A stretch of DNA of 64,000 nt from Manduca sexta (Eukaryota > Arthropoda > Insecta > Lepidoptera > Sphingidae): positions 434,001 through 498,000 of the forward strand of contig NW_023595242.1 of assembly GCF_014839805.1 (NCBI RefSeq), read 5' to 3'. The first letter of the stretch is position 1. Every line of letters starts with the position of its first letter. Shown here in pieces: positions 11,530 to 24,345 of this stretch. Below the pieces are notes generated by a model. The model saw only the letters and a program-made list of their open reading frames with translations. It ran no database searches and was not told the DNA's origin. The translations under genes were made by a program, and so were the position numbers.

Positions 11530-13761
11530 GTTACCCAGATTAAAGCCGAAACAAAATGTATGAAATGACCTTGAGCTACCTTAATGTTAACACTGAGGTA
11601 AGGAAAGGCGCTCCTCATAAGCGGATCGCAGAGCACACGATGTATGATGTAAAGAGAAATTACTATATCCAATGAATTCCAACCTTAAGCAAGAATAGTT
11701 TTGTAATTAAATTCATAATATGATTCTATATTTTGCCCTTGAATTGAATCTAGGACTTTAAATATCTCATAATCAAAGTACGCTGCTAATAGCCAATGAA
11801 GCATTTGTCAAAGAATTTATATTTATTAATTTTATATTGGATCGCCAGTGGGAACATTAAGAACAAAAGTAAGCAAACACACAAATCAAACCACCCGGTT
11901 ACAGGCAACCACAACTAACATAATATATTACATCGGACATAATTTACACTAAAGATTTTATTATCTTAAATTTCTTGAGTATCCATATATCTAGAATGCT
12001 AAAAATACTTATCCCACAATATAGCTTTAAAGTAATATAATCATACATGTTTGCTCTAAGATATCATTATACGAAACGATCCCAGCTCAATTCGGTATAA
12101 AATAAAAGTCATGAATAAACTGCATCTTCAGGCACATCACTACGCACTCTCGCCAGAGAATTGAAAGGATCCCGGTCCATTGTCATACCCTCCTTCCATC
12201 CAAGACTAATGTTTTTCCGATATCCGTATATTTTAAAGTGCATTTCGTTTTATATAAAGGCGGAGTTTAGTTCCCATTGCGTGCACTTTTGATTCATTGA
12301 GTAGAATTTTTGTTGGTTCAATTGGGTCGAGTTTGTATGGTTTGATGTTTTATGGGTTTTAAATTATAATTCTCTTTTAATTTATTTCCTGTTGTTTTTG
12401 TTAAGGTAAGTGAGACTACGGAAGATCCTGTTTCTCATCTTTCCCTTACAATTCCCAATTCTGAAAACACCTTCAAATTCTTTAGTAATGGATTATACAA
12501 TAGCAACACGATAATTAACTGAAATTCTGCTAATAAAAATGATTTGAGATCAGATGTCTTGTGATAATATTGCCAATCTAAATAGAACTCTATTATTCAA
12601 TAGTAAGAATGACAGAGATCTCAAATAGTTTGAATGAGACACACAGGCGCGACGGCGCGGCGGGGCCATTGCGACGTCCTGCATGTAAAATTATCTGACA
12701 TTCCAAACAGCGATATGCACCGCCGAGATTTCTATAGACATCATGCCGCAGAGCAGAGAAGCTAGCACGAATTTTAACGTCATAGTGTACGTTAAGTTAT
12801 AGTATAGTAAATTATTTGTATGGAAATTTGACCATCGCCTTGTAAGCGTATTTGGAACTAAAATATGGAAAACATTGGACACGTATAATAATAGTTAATC
12901 GTGTAACTATTAACAGTAAACTCATTTTTTATTGCCTTTGCCGTAAGCAGCATCCGCCGTCCATAGACCAAAGCAATGCCAGAGGCACAACCGAGCCGCT
13001 GCCTACAGGAGAGAGGAATATATGGGAATCGGTAGTACTAACCTTTTTTGACTATAGTATCAAGTCAAACGACTATAAAGAAGTCCTTAAACATCAATTT
13101 ACTCGATACAAATACTCGACGCTATTCTTCATTAATCGTGCTTGGGATACGGAACTTGTGTCCTCATATCAGCCGCGGTACTTTCAAAGTTAACGATCGT
13201 TAATCTCTACCGATGCGGAATTGTCAACCCAATCTTTCTGACAGTTAAATTCGGTATAGTTGCGTCGGTAGTACTTTATGATCTTTAACTTATGTCAAAA
13301 TTACCGTCTCAAGTCTTGAAGTTATAACCTTAAACTTCTATCGAAACATAAATTCATCTTCACGTTTATGCTGAAACGATTTCCTAAAACCATATCCTGT
13401 GATATGTAAAATATAAGATTTTATATTAGCAATAATATTTATAACATCCAGGAGTCCCGAAATAAAACCTCACAAAAATATTATTATGACTTATAAAAGT
13501 TCGGGAAGTATAAAGAATTTCATACAGCTTTGGCAGTAAACTCAAGCTTCGTATGGAAACCTGCTGTGGAATCAAAAGGGACCAATGAAAATACCCAGAA
13601 TTAGCAAATTGGTCTATTAATTTTGCAAGTATCTCAGATAGTCAACTTTGTATTTAACATTCTTACCTAGATGGGAAGCCACTATTAGTACCTTAGTATT
13701 AATATTAAGCTACAAAATTAAACATGCAGCCAACATTTTGGCGTTTTGGAACCAGATGTCC
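11530..13761. other. Non-coding stretch with one GC-rich spot
   Basis: No exon is supported. A 113-codon frame at 12852-13193 contains no recognisable motif and is AT-rich and isoleucine/tyrosine-rich like the background; I do not call it a gene. A GC-rich spot at 12646-12676 ('gcgcgacggcgcggcggggcc') stands out but is too short to interpret. Confidence 0.5.
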
Positions 13762-13935
13762 AGGGGCCTTATTCTCTATGCCAGTGTAAACTTATAACAC
13801 GGTCATGTTATCGTTGTGAAATAAACGAGGAATGATATACTGTATACCAATTTATATTGTCTTAATCGCGACGTGGTGCGTTACGTGCTTGTTAGGCATT
13901 GTAAAAATAACGCGTGACATGAAGAATAAGGCCCT
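13762..13935. mobile_element. MITE with GGGCCTTATTCT termini, second member
   Basis: It opens with 'aggggccttattctctatg' and closes with 'agaataaggccct', inverted relative to each other. The internal 'acgcgtgacatg' and 'gtgcgttacgtgcttg' blocks resemble inverted forms of those in the member at 3877-4053. Non-coding. Confidence 0.6.
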
Positions 13936-14170
13936 ATTTATTGTTCAAAATAACACTTAAATCGATGTTTGGGATTTTAAAACAGAATCTCCGTCTGTTT
14001 TAAATGTATTTGTAAGACATTGACGTATATTCTATAGACACGAATTTCCATATAAACTATTTTTTCAAAATCCGAACTAAAGTGATAAGTCACTGTTATA
14101 ACCAATTTATTAACTTGAACAACAAATAATTTTACTTATTTGACTAATATTTTTATTGACATCCAGGTTT

Positions 14171-16241
14171 ACACTTAGACTCGAGTTCTTATATTATGAG
14201 CGTCACTCTTTACATAACCACACTTAATGTTGAAATCATACTAAAGTCAGGTGTACGGTTTGCAGTACAGTTGAGTCGAACACAGTGTAGCAAGGTCAGA
14301 TCTAGTACGTAGTATATATTGATGTTGTAAGGTGATTAAAAATAAAATTAACTACATCATAAGAGAACGCTAGTCAGTCATAATGGCATGTTTCAGTTTA
14401 CCGCCGACAGCTTAGCTTCCTTCATGGTAATAACTAGCACCGATACTCCATAATTAGCTTTAAGATCTTGTTAACAAGTTATTATGTAAATATTTCACGT
14501 TTATTTTAATTGTAGGCGCTATTGCTGACAATAATTAGGCCGGTGATAAATTTTTCATAGAAGCTTGTGATTGCGTCTACGCTGAATTGAAAATAATTTT
14601 ATTTATATTATTTTTGGTCCAAAATCAAGTATCGCATTATGGTTAGATAAAAAAATCATGATCTATAAAACATTAGTAATAGAGAAAAATAAAAGTATGT
14701 ACCTAATAGTTCGCAAAATCCTGCCTATTGCTTACCTTTACGATAATTTTGATTTCTATAATGTTTACGCTATGAATTTCTATTTAACCTATATTTTACA
14801 TTATGTCAAATAATTTTGAGCTTTATCGCGTTATACATAAAGTTCAAATTCATTTTAAAGTTGGTTAATGTGCTTCCAATAAATGCATGTTTATGAAAAC
14901 ATTTCCATTCGATTACTTTCGTGTCGCCGACGTAGGCTGTCATTATAAAACCTGATTCCACTGTCGTATATTATTTCTTATTGGATTCATAATGTTCTAT
15001 GTGGGTTGTGTAATCAGTTATTTCCTTAGTACCTGTACCGTAAATTAGACGGTTTAGAGCTTGTTTTATGACTTCGAGGCTCGTCAAATATAACCCGACC
15101 AAATACAAAACTCCCATTCTATTAAATAGAAGGCACATGCTCCCAAATAAGTGACAATTTAATAAGTACTATTTATATTAGCTGTTTAATACGATAACTA
15201 GCGAATAACATTAATTTGAACATTTTGAAATAGGCATAAAGGTATATTTAAGGTAATAATTAAATCCCAAGTTCAGAGTTCTGGAAATCATTAATCAGTT
15301 TGATTCAGATATATCATAGTATACTGTAAAAGCGGCAATAGCCTAGTTGGATGTAAAACGAACTGACGAGACGAATATCCGCAGGTTCAAATCCAAAGGA
15401 CACACACCTCTGAATTTTCTAAAACTATATGTGTATTTTATGTGAATTATCGCTTGCTTTATCGGCGAAGCAAAACACCGTGAGGATGCCTGCATTACTG
15501 AGGAGTTCTCTATAGAAATTTTGATGGTATGTGAAGTCATCAAATCCGCACTAGACCAGCCTGGTGGACTAAGATCTAATCCCTCTCAGTAGTAGAAGAA
15601 ACCCGTGACCAGCAGTGGGACAGTATATGACTGAACTGATATTATTATAGTACGGTGTAAGCTTATGGTTACATGGTGTAGGTGATTTTGAAATTGGAAC
15701 CACGTAGAGTACGGCAATTTTAAGTGTTGGGTGGTAGTAACACATAGTAATAATACTACTGTTAATGAGCAAGCGAAGCAACTTTATCGTCTCATTAGTC
15801 AGACTTGAAAAAAAACCCTAACAAAATGTATACATACACGTATGGTAAAGTACAGGTGATTATTGATAGATCGCAGATATTAAATTAGATTACACATTTA
15901 TACAGTTAATATCCGGTCTAGTCAGTATGCCTGCCATAAATCAATTTATATTGGAATGTTTATTTTTGCACGGTTGATTCATCGGTTCCTTTAATAAATT
16001 TTTATCGGAAAGAACCGGAATATTTAGGCCAGGTAAACAGTCTCATACAAACAAAATAATATTACAATCGATATATATGTACCACGTACTAGATCTGGCG
16101 TTTCGTACGCTCATCGTGTTCGACTCAACTGTACTGTAATACGTACACCTGACTTTAGTATGATTTCAACAATGACAGCGTGTCGTTATGTATGTACTAC
16201 GGAGTGGCGCTCATAACATAAGAACTCGAGCCTAAGTGTAT
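14171..16241. mobile_element. Possible long-terminal-inverted-repeat element, non-autonomous
   Basis: The arm at about 14171-14330 ('tacacttagactcgagttct' ... 'gatctagtacgtagtatata') recurs inverted at about 16050-16241 ('acgtactagatctgg' ... 'agaactcgagcctaagtgta'). The outermost motif at both sides is the same, so this could be one element with arms of roughly 170 bp around 1.7 kb. The interior has no transposase and carries a SINE at 15332. A single related unit lies at 29283-29615, and the left arm here extends outward to about 14020 like that unit. The alternative is simply two dispersed repeats in opposite orientation. Confidence 0.4.
15332..15649 (+). repeat. tRNA-derived SINE, near full length
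   Basis: It has the tRNA-like head 'gcggcaatagcctagttgg', the B-box-like 'aggttcaaatcc', 'acacacacctctga', the body 'cttgctttatcggcgaag', 'ccgcactagaccagcctgg', 'cctaatccctctcagtagta', and the tail 'actgatattattat'. The order matches the copies at 36188 and 52237. Short open frames on the opposite strand here are by-products of the repeat. Confidence 0.85.
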
Positions 16242-16314
16242 ACTACTTTATAATTTGGGAGAATTTTGTAGCGTTTATAGACGTCTTTGGTGTTAAAAGA
16301 ACTGTGAGGGCTTA

Positions 16315-16455
16315 TACAGACGGCATATTTTAACGCGCCGACGACGCGCGTTTTACACACACGTACTTTGTGCGCGTTTTCGGTGTGTCCATTTTCATGT
16401 AGAACATACCGACTGCAACGCGTATATTACCCGTTTGTAGCGCGTCTTATTCGTA
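16315..16455. other. CpG-rich patch
   Basis: It is unusually rich in CG dinucleotides compared with its surroundings ('acgcgccgacgacgcgcg', 'gtgcgcgttttcggtg', 'gcaacgcgtat', 'tagcgcgtc'). No open frame of note crosses it. It could be a repeat fragment or a regulatory patch; the sequence alone does not decide. Confidence 0.35.
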
Positions 16456-16718
16456 CATACGTTTAAAAGAGCTTTAAAAATATTGAACCATCAGTAACTC
16501 AAAATCATGGAAAGGTATTTATTACTTAGGATGGTATTGAAATAGAATCTTGTTAACAAATTGCTTGAAATTCATTTTCTTTAAGTAAATTATATATTAG
16601 TTCCAACATCAAAGCAAAGGTAACGTCACATGCGAGTCGGCAAGTACGGCCACCCACTGTCGCGCTCTAAACTAACATTTACGTAGAAATTATTTGGTTG
16701 CGCCATGAGTTTATGCTA

Positions 16719-17186
16719 TTACTAGCTTTTGCTCGCGGCATCGCCTGCGTGAAAAAGTTTTAAGGGATAAAAAGTAACATATGTCCTTCCCAGTGTTTCA
16801 AACCTTCTCTATACCAACTTGCATCATAATCCGTTTTAGTTTTTGAGTAATCCGGGTGGTTTTTGAGTTTATCGCGTTCAGACAGGCACACAAATGTGGC
16901 GGGGGACTTTGATTTAAAATTTATTTTTAGATAATTTTGATGATTGTTGCGTAACTTTAACTGTTTACAAAGTAATATTTTTTCGTTTTTGCGACATTTT
17001 TCGTTAATGCTCCGCTCCTTTTGGTCATAGCATGAAGTAATAGCCTAAAGTTATAAAGTCTATAGCCTTCCTCGATAAATGAGCTATCCAAAACTAAAAT
17101 AATGTTTCAATTCGAACCAATAGTTCTTAAGATTAGCATGTTCAAACAAACAAACTCTTCGACTTTATATAATAGTATAGATATAT
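16719..17186 (+). repeat. Non-LTR retroposon 3' tail, well preserved
   Basis: It reads 'actagcttttgctcgcggca', 'gcctgcgtgaaaaagtttta', 'gggataaaaagtaacatatg', 'ccagtgtttcaaaccttctc', then 'acaaacaaactcttcgactt' and 'tataatagtatagat' at the end. It is the longest copy in the window and the best reference for the fragments at 3267, 10275, 38462, 45056, 55586 and 62940. Confidence 0.65.
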
Positions 17187-18290
17187 AAAATTGCTAGTTA
17201 CTGTTGTTCTAGGAGAAAAATAAAATGTCTGACCCATTCCCGCTACTTTAGAGAGAAAAATGTATTAAAAGATAATGTATTAAATTATGAATCATTATAC
17301 TAAAAATACACTTTTAGAATTTACGCATTAATTCTGTAATCATTAAGCAGTTGCTAGATTATGTAATCAAGTAACTACTTAATGCAGTTATAAGTTTAAT
17401 TCACATATTTACTGACAAATCGTTTCCATTTAATAAGAAAAGGCAACAGATTATTAGATTGCAACTGCTTTGAATTTGTTTACTCCTACTCATTGCAGCA
17501 AAATAACTTGTTAGTGTAGGCGTTGAGATTTGCGAAATGATGCTTACAAGTGAACTTTGAAATACAAACTAATCCTTAGAATAAGGAATGTATGAATACA
17601 CTTCAAGTGCAAATTCAAAGTAAAGAACAAAAATAAAGCTTTAATGTATTCAAAATATATTTAAAAACACTTTTGAGTACAGTCAGCCGCAAAAGTAGCT
17701 GATTAAATTTGGAACTTCAACTCGCTTTTAGGCTTAACTTAGATCGAAATATTCTTTTTTATTTATCTAAAATAAAATAATCACTTTAAAATTAATTTTA
17801 GTAAAAAAAAAAACGATTGTCGATACCGATACAAAAGTTTACAAGCGATTTGAATTTACTTGTGATTCATGAAAAATACGATATTTTTAGAAAACATATA
17901 ATTAACTATTTTAATGAAATATATGAGGAAAAAATATCCAAAGCAAAATATGTTAGAGATTAACAATACTTTCACAGAGATGCAACAACCGGAAGATCGA
18001 AATAAAATCGGCAGTAACGCCTTGATACACAAACCAGTTTAAAAAAACAATAGTTTCGATGCAGACTATTGTGTTTGTAATAAAAATGTCCAAAAATAAC
18101 ATCTATGAAACGACTGCCGCGTTATTAATTTGTGCCAGATAGGAAACAGTAAATAAACATTATTGTTTCTTTCCAAACCAAATATGATGTACAAATAGAA
18201 TATTCAATGATCATAATAAAACATTTCTTTGTTTATATGTAGGGTTAGTTTAGAATAGATAAATACTCGAGGTATATTTTAAAGAGCATA
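17187..18290. other. AT-rich stretch, nothing recognised
   Basis: There are homopolymer-rich and A/T-rich runs and no supported exon or repeat family. Confidence 0.55.
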
Positions 18291-18296
18291 TTAATT

Positions 18297-18490
18297 AAGG
18301 ATCTGTATATCCGGTCTGGGATCTGTATATAGTCTGTATATCTGGTCTGGGATCGTATCTAGGATCTGTATATAGTCTGTATATCCGGTTCCAATAGGCC
18401 GGCACAATTAAGTCGACTGTCAGGTAATCTGTCATCAGTCGACATTCTATTGGACTCCACTTACTATAAAATGCAGAGGGGTCACTTTGT
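18297..18490 (+). repeat. Retroposon-like repeat (gtcgactg family) with an internal tandem of 'ggatctgtatat'
   Basis: The 3' half matches the 43545 and 47878 copies: 'ccaataggccggcacaatta', 'agtcgactgtcaggtaatc', 'cagtcgacattctattgga', 'gggtcactttgtcg'. The 5' half (18297-18390) is an irregular tandem of 'ggatctgtatat(agtctgtatat)ccggtctg' units, three to four times, not seen in the other copies. Confidence 0.6.
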
Positions 18491-18971
18491 CGTTTAATAT
18501 AATTGTTAGATACTATGAAAAATAATATTATAATGAGCCTTAAATTTATAATATTATGGTATAAATAGTCTTGTGCCTATACTGTTAATTTGACTGGTTT
18601 TAATTGAGTTAGATTCCACAATTTTAAATCCTAACATTTCTTTCGCCTTTGACATCCATTAGGTTGAGATTTGTACTTCCCCAACTATTTATATATAATA
18701 TGAAGATCAAAAGCAAAACTACATACTACTTTTAAAATCCGACTTAAGTCTAGCAATGGTCAAACATATTCTAAGCACCATTTCAAATGATGCTAGGACA
18801 TATGCATCTCGTCTTTGTTATAGATGGAAAGGATTTCCGCTAACCGCATCTGCAAGTCAAGTTGACTAATGGTTGTTCACTCTGTCAAGAGATAAACAAA
18901 TTAACTTGAATTTCTGTAAATAGAAAAATTAAGTTATCGGTAGATAAAAGACTAACAGTAATTTAATTATA

Positions 18972-19200
18972 ACTTGCTTTAACGGCGAAGGAAAACGTGA
19001 GAAAAATCAACGTACCTAAAAATTATATTTATGAATTTTAAGTATTTAAAGTTTGCCAACCCGTACTAGGTACTGACCTATACACTGATGACTAATGACT
19101 ATGAATACAATAATGATTGTGGAGTCTAGTCTGAAGCCTCTCAGTAGTAGAGGATACATTTTCCCACAAGGATATAAGTATACAACAGGCTGTTATATTA
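18972..19200 (+). repeat. 5'-truncated, decayed SINE copy
   Basis: It starts in the SINE body ('cttgctttaacggcgaaggaaa'), continues through 'tttgccaacccgtactagg' (family: 'taccaatccgcactagg') and 'gcctctcagtagtagagga'. The tRNA-like head is missing. An open frame at 19095-19280 lies over this repeat and is not a gene. Confidence 0.55.
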
Positions 19201-19879
19201 ATAAAGAAGAGACCACAAATGCTGGATCAATATTTATTCATCACAGAACCAAGTTCCATAACATTATCTTTGCAAACTGAGTGCTTCATTTGTCACCTAA
19301 TGTAAATATTATTTCAGCAATTCTCATTTCAACAATGATAGATATAAGTGCTTATTTCAAAGAACCGTACTTTGTAGTATTTAGTATAGCATTACAATGA
19401 ATACAATGTTCACAATTTATGGGGCTAAATGTCTAGAGGTAGCCTTTTGTTCGAACTGAGCAGTATTTACTCGGCGTGTTTATTAGTATAGCTGTTAAAC
19501 TATGAACAATCATGCTTATATTGTAAGATATTTCTATTCTGTAAGAAGTAAGCTTTGAGATTGATTAACTAGATGGGAGAAATATTACCGGACTTTAGGA
19601 TGATGAATGAATATTAATATTAAAAGAAATGAAATTAAAAGCATGAATCCTCCTAGCCGAATTCTCGGCTCAGCGTCCAATGTCAACGGAGATCAGTCAG
19701 GTACGTAGGAGATATAGTGCAGAAGTATTTTCGCAATACACAGATGCACTGTCTGTTCCTTCACTCTCATAGTTCGGTGAGCCGACAATCTGACATGACT
19801 GGAGAGAGATCAGTTTAAATTAGTCATATTACTCATACTGCAAGGGATATTTTGTACATGATTGAACTGTATGATTGGT
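19201..19879. other. Non-coding stretch
   Basis: No exon or recognised repeat was found. Confidence 0.5.
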
Positions 19880-20070
19880 ATTGAAATTAAACTAATTTTC
19901 GGATTATCGCGGTGCTAGTATTTTATTTTCTCCCGACGTTTCGAAGACTTTGCAGCCTTCATGGTCACGGGGGGGACACCATGCCATGAAGGCTGCAAAG
20001 TCTTCGAAACGTCGGGAGAAAATAAAATACTAGCACCGCGATAGAATCCGAAAATTAGTTTAATTTCAAT
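19880..20070. repeat. Near-perfect 190-bp hairpin (inverted repeat, about 85-bp arms)
   Basis: The left arm 19880-19964 and right arm 19984-20070 are almost perfect reverse complements with a 19-base spacer rich in G. Key pieces are 'gcggtgctagtattttattt', 'ctcccgacgtttcgaagact', 'ttgcagccttcatgg' and their exact inverses. A single, diverged half of the same unit occurs at about 45460-45580 ('ttctcccgacgttttgaaga'). The 'cccgacgtttcgaag' string is a familiar dispersed repeat in moths and butterflies. The hairpin is a head-to-head pair of that unit. Confidence 0.85.
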
Positions 20071-21307
20071 GTCTAACATTCGCGTAGAAATCATTATGTA
20101 TGATTGGTGTTTGAGTAGATAGCTAACAGGAACTATCATAATGGAATACCTAATCTCAGTAAGAGTAACATAAATTAGCATTATTCCATCGATTCTCAAG
20201 ACACGCAACGAGTCTGTTTATCGGTATTTAGTAGATTCTATATTAACCATCAGAACCCGACTATAAGGTAAAAAACATTAAAGAAATAATGTATTTATTT
20301 TTCAAAGAAAGATACATAAATCCAAAGATAAATATGGCTATTGAATTAGCAGCAAAGCTCACAGTATCTGCGATCATTGAAAAGAAAAAAAGTAATCTAA
20401 AAATAAAATCCGTTTATTCATCCGTGGCAACGTCGCTGGGCCGTCATACTTGACAAACGCTGACACTGGAACCCATTCTAGGTCGCGAATAAAAGTGACC
20501 TAGTTACAAATGATCTTACTGAAACAGAATATAATGGCATTAGTCCGTTGCATTGGCAAATGGAAGGAGTACATGCGTGTCGTGCCAAATTTCGTGCTGT
20601 GTTTAATGATGTGCGATTTTGCGACAATGTGTAGTTAATTCATTCATAATTAATAATATTTACGTAATTGCTCTTTTGAACTGTTCATTTAGTCATAATT
20701 AATGGTATTATGGGTCTTTTTAAGTAATATTATAGAGATTCTTCTATTAATATTGCTATCAAGAGAGCAGAATAATCTGACGTCATAATCGAGCGGGCAG
20801 TAAATCAAAGGCGGCAAATTTTTTTATTACTAATTTGGAAACTATGTTCAACGAACTTTCTTCCTATCTAGGTTTCATAATCTACGTAAATTAGAAATAC
20901 ATTTTTTGTTTGATAAATAGCAGTAAGAATAATAAGATAATCTAAACTTAATACATACTGGTTAATACTTATCTGTATTACTTCAGAAAAAACATAATAT
21001 GTACGAAATGTGATCAAACTGTCAATTATTTCACATATACGAAATCCAGCATCTGTTACTTGCATAAATTAACTCACTGTAGCGCTAAAACGACAAATAA
21101 AGTAATCAAACAACCACATCGATTTATTAGCTTAAGTGTGTAAATTTGCCGAAGGATTTCGTAAGCTCCATCAAACATAAATCTATGTTTCGCGGTATAT
21201 TTTTTATCCTGGGTAAATGAACCTGTATAGGTACAGTGGTGTACAAACATAATATCAATAAAAATGCGTTTTCGATTCCCATCAGAATCATGTCCTATCA
21301 TATAGAT
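20071..21307. other. Non-coding stretch
   Basis: No supported exon was found. Minus-strand frames at 20868-21065 and 21074-21358 have no recognisable motif, and the latter runs into the SINE at 21308. Confidence 0.5.
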
Positions 21308-21600
21308 ATAGAACAGACTGCCGAGACGAATGTTCGCAGGTTCAAAACTCAAGTGCATGCACCTCTGACTTTTCTGAAGTTATGTGGGTATTCTTTGTGA
21401 ATTATCACTTGCTTAGCGGTAAAAAAAAACATCATGAGGTTAACAGCATACCTAAGTTATCTATAAGAATTTTAAGGGTACCTATGTTACCACTACGCAC
21501 TAGTCAATGGTGGTGGACTAAGGCCTAAACCCTCTCAGGAGTAGAAGAGGCCCGTGCCCAGCAGTTGGACAGTAAATAATACAGGGCTGATATTATAATG
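21308..21600 (+). repeat. tRNA-derived SINE, head partly lost
   Basis: It begins within the tRNA-like head ('agaacagactgccgagacga'), has 'caggttcaaaactcaag', 'cacctctgacttttctgaag', 'acgcactagtcaatggtggt' (family: actaggccagcgtggtgg), 'cctctcaggagtagaagagg', and the tail 'acagggctgatattata'. The first about 25 bases are missing or replaced. Confidence 0.75.
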
Positions 21601-22044
21601 ACTATTTATTAGTCTTAGTCGATATTATACATTGACTTACTGGCTTGGATTTCTAGTACATCAACAATATTATTTTTAATTATACATTTTATGTGAATAT
21701 TTGCACATATTTATTTTGGTTTCTTTTTATTAATGTTATATCGGTTTAAAAACACATTCAGTGTTAACGATCAGTCGTTAGTGTGATTTATTTAAACTTC
21801 AATACTAGGTGTTCTGCAATAACATAAGCAGATAGTTAACATTTTATATTGACGATAAAATGCCTAGACTAGATAAATAAAGTAACAGTCCGTTTTAAAA
21901 TAATCGAGTCATACATAAACTCACGCCCTTATCCCTCAAAGCGTAGGCAGGAATGTTATTACTACACCTGCGCGCTACTTGTTTGTGTCTAAATTACTTA
22001 CGAATAAACCCGCTCTGCACCACTATCTTATAGATACTGACTAC

Positions 22045-22130
22045 TTGACTGTTTCGGTGGCGTAGTTGTAATGCGTATTCGGTCCGAGTACCCCTACCGC
22101 GCTGAGGTCCTGGGTCTCTTGGGTGGGCTA
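22045..22130 (+). repeat. tRNA-like SINE head fragment (second SINE type)
   Basis: The string 'ggtggcgtagttgtaatgcg', followed by 'ctgaggtcctgggtctcttg', resembles the complement of the heads at 42488-42520 and 63316-63345. Its B-box is degraded ('gggtctcttgggtggg'), so this is not a functional tRNA. Confidence 0.4.
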
Positions 22131-24091
22131 AAAATATTTGTAGATAGATTTTCCTAACGTAAAAGTTACTCAGTCGCAGTTCTGTGATAAGAGACGATAT
22201 CGCCAAGTCGAGATCAAATTTTAGACTCCAGGATGATAGTAAGTAGAAAAACCTAATATCACTGCTCGATTAGAATATGTATGGTACATGAGAACAAAAT
22301 AAATAACCTAACTGGTTAACAACCACTATATACATGATGAAAATCTCACCAGTTGTAGAAATGGTGTAAAATCAACTCTATTTATCTACTCATTAGATTC
22401 AAGGGTGTATGTGCGTAATGAATATTTTTTCTTTGGATTTGTTAGGTTAGAATTTTTGACAAATTGACTCCGCCAAGGTTATTTGTTAATACAGACTTTG
22501 TTACCAACCTATTTAATATTCATTGTTCGTGCTAAAACTAAAAACTAGTACAAGATCGAAAACTATTAAATGAGTAGATAACACTCCAATATTCCTATAA
22601 CGAACTTAAAGTTTACAATGTTTGAGACCTAACTTTATAACTAGACTACCAGGAACCATAAATTTCAACATCTGGTCTGTTACTAGAATAAAAACGTTTA
22701 ATATCCTACATTTAGATCCTATAGATTAACCTAATTTATAAATTCTGCGGACATGTTTTGGCAATTTATTGCTTTGTGTTAAACGAAGTTCTGAAATATA
22801 TTAGACGTAATATTTTATGGCATAAATTAGTCTAGTTATATAACCATTATTTTTAGTGTGTGGGTGGGGTTATACCTGATTCTTAAGTTTTTCAATCTAG
22901 GCCAAACGTTGGAAACTCATATTAGACCAATTCATAATGATTTTAATTAAACAGTTGTTTACTAGCCAATCATCTTAATACAAAATCTGATTGGTAGCGG
23001 TAGATCAGCGACTTGCTCGTTTCTTTATCAATCCCACTAAGATTATAAATTTAATAGTTTATTTCGAATCTTTAGGGTTCTTTGTAAATGTAAAAAATAT
23101 TTACTTTGGTTTAGCTTATTTTATAAAAAGCCCCAATTAAATAAACTGTAAACTTGCCTAAATAAAACATTATTTCTTTATATATATTTTTTTTATTATT
23201 TAACCAAAGGCATAATGCAGAACACAATCATTAATCAATGATACTTGGCGCTAAATTACATTATATCTAGATTGCCCTCCTTAAACCTATGTCCTAATAC
23301 GTTTATTAGGCTGTAGTCTGTAACTTTACCTAATAAGTTAATAAACAATGCAATAATCGCTAAATTAAGTTTGACAAAATTGTGCATACAAAAAGACCAA
23401 CGCGGTTGCTTTTATCGTGAAAGGCTATGCTACTTTTATTCAACAGATCCATCACGCCAGTAGATTTGCGAGCACAACCTAGTAAAAAAAGTATTCTGCC
23501 ATAAATATACCATTTGTTTAAGAATACAATTTAACCTTTGCATGTTTTCGCGCAATTATCACGTTGGAGTGTTTTGTGTTGGAGCTATAATTTGCGGACA
23601 ACGTTAAGTGTGTGCCAATTTTCGTAAAAAACAAACCACCTTTATATTCTCTCCTTACACCACAGAAGAACGAGACCATTTAGCCGCTCGCTTGATGGTG
23701 AACAATAATAATATGAACTTTGAATTAAAAACTACGTGAGACAATATTTATTAATATTTTTAGTAATCAAAATCTCTTTTATTTTTAGACAACCAAACCA
23801 TTGCAATTTTACATTTGTGATTTTAAGGTATGATTTATTCAAATAAACAACGTCAAAAGTCAATGAACATTTCAAATCTGACTTTACAAAACAAATATTT
23901 CTAAACTAAACACAAACAAACATGTACGCGTATAATTGCTTTTATGTTAAATTAAATATTCGTTTGTGGCTCCGTGAAGGCTGCGGTATGGCAAGTATTA
24001 ATTAAGTTGTGTAGTAAGTATTTAGTTTCACATATTCCGATATTCAAAGGCCAGATATTCTTTTATGAGTATTCGCGTTTATTTATTATAC
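22131..24091. other. AT-rich non-coding stretch
   Basis: No exon, tRNA or repeat family was recognised. Confidence 0.5.
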
Positions 24092-24345
24092 TTTTTTTTA
24101 TTGTTTTGAATGACGAGACGAGCTTGCCGTTCGCCTGATATTGATACGACCGCCCATAAACAGTAGTAACACCATCCAACACCTTGAATTGCAAAGTGTT
24201 GTTTGGTATTCCACTGTGCTCGCCATCCTGAGATGTGACATGTTAAGTCTCATTATGTCCAGTAGTTACATACGTATCGTCGCGGACTTAATGCCACAGG
24301 CATTCTCTACCAGTCAACCGAGGTGGTGCAGAGACAAAAACATAG
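24092..24345 (-). repeat. LINE-like 3' tail (cctgccgccaagcag family), minus strand
   Basis: Reading the minus strand gives 'catgtcacatctcaggatgg', 'cgagcacagtggaatacc', 'tcaaggtgttggatggtgtt', 'aggcgaacggcaagctcg' and an A-rich end after 'cgtctcgtcattcaaa'. This matches the plus-strand copies at 49618-49935 and 60790-61060. The open frame at 24141-24368 is inside the repeat. Confidence 0.6.

Noticed and set aside
12852..13193. 113-codon plus-strand open frame as a gene
   Set aside because: No recognisable domain, background composition, no supporting splice or promoter signal.
18297..18390. CRISPR-like or satellite array from the 'ggatctgtatat' repeats
   Set aside because: Irregular unit lengths, only a few units, inside a retroposon; a eukaryotic genome.
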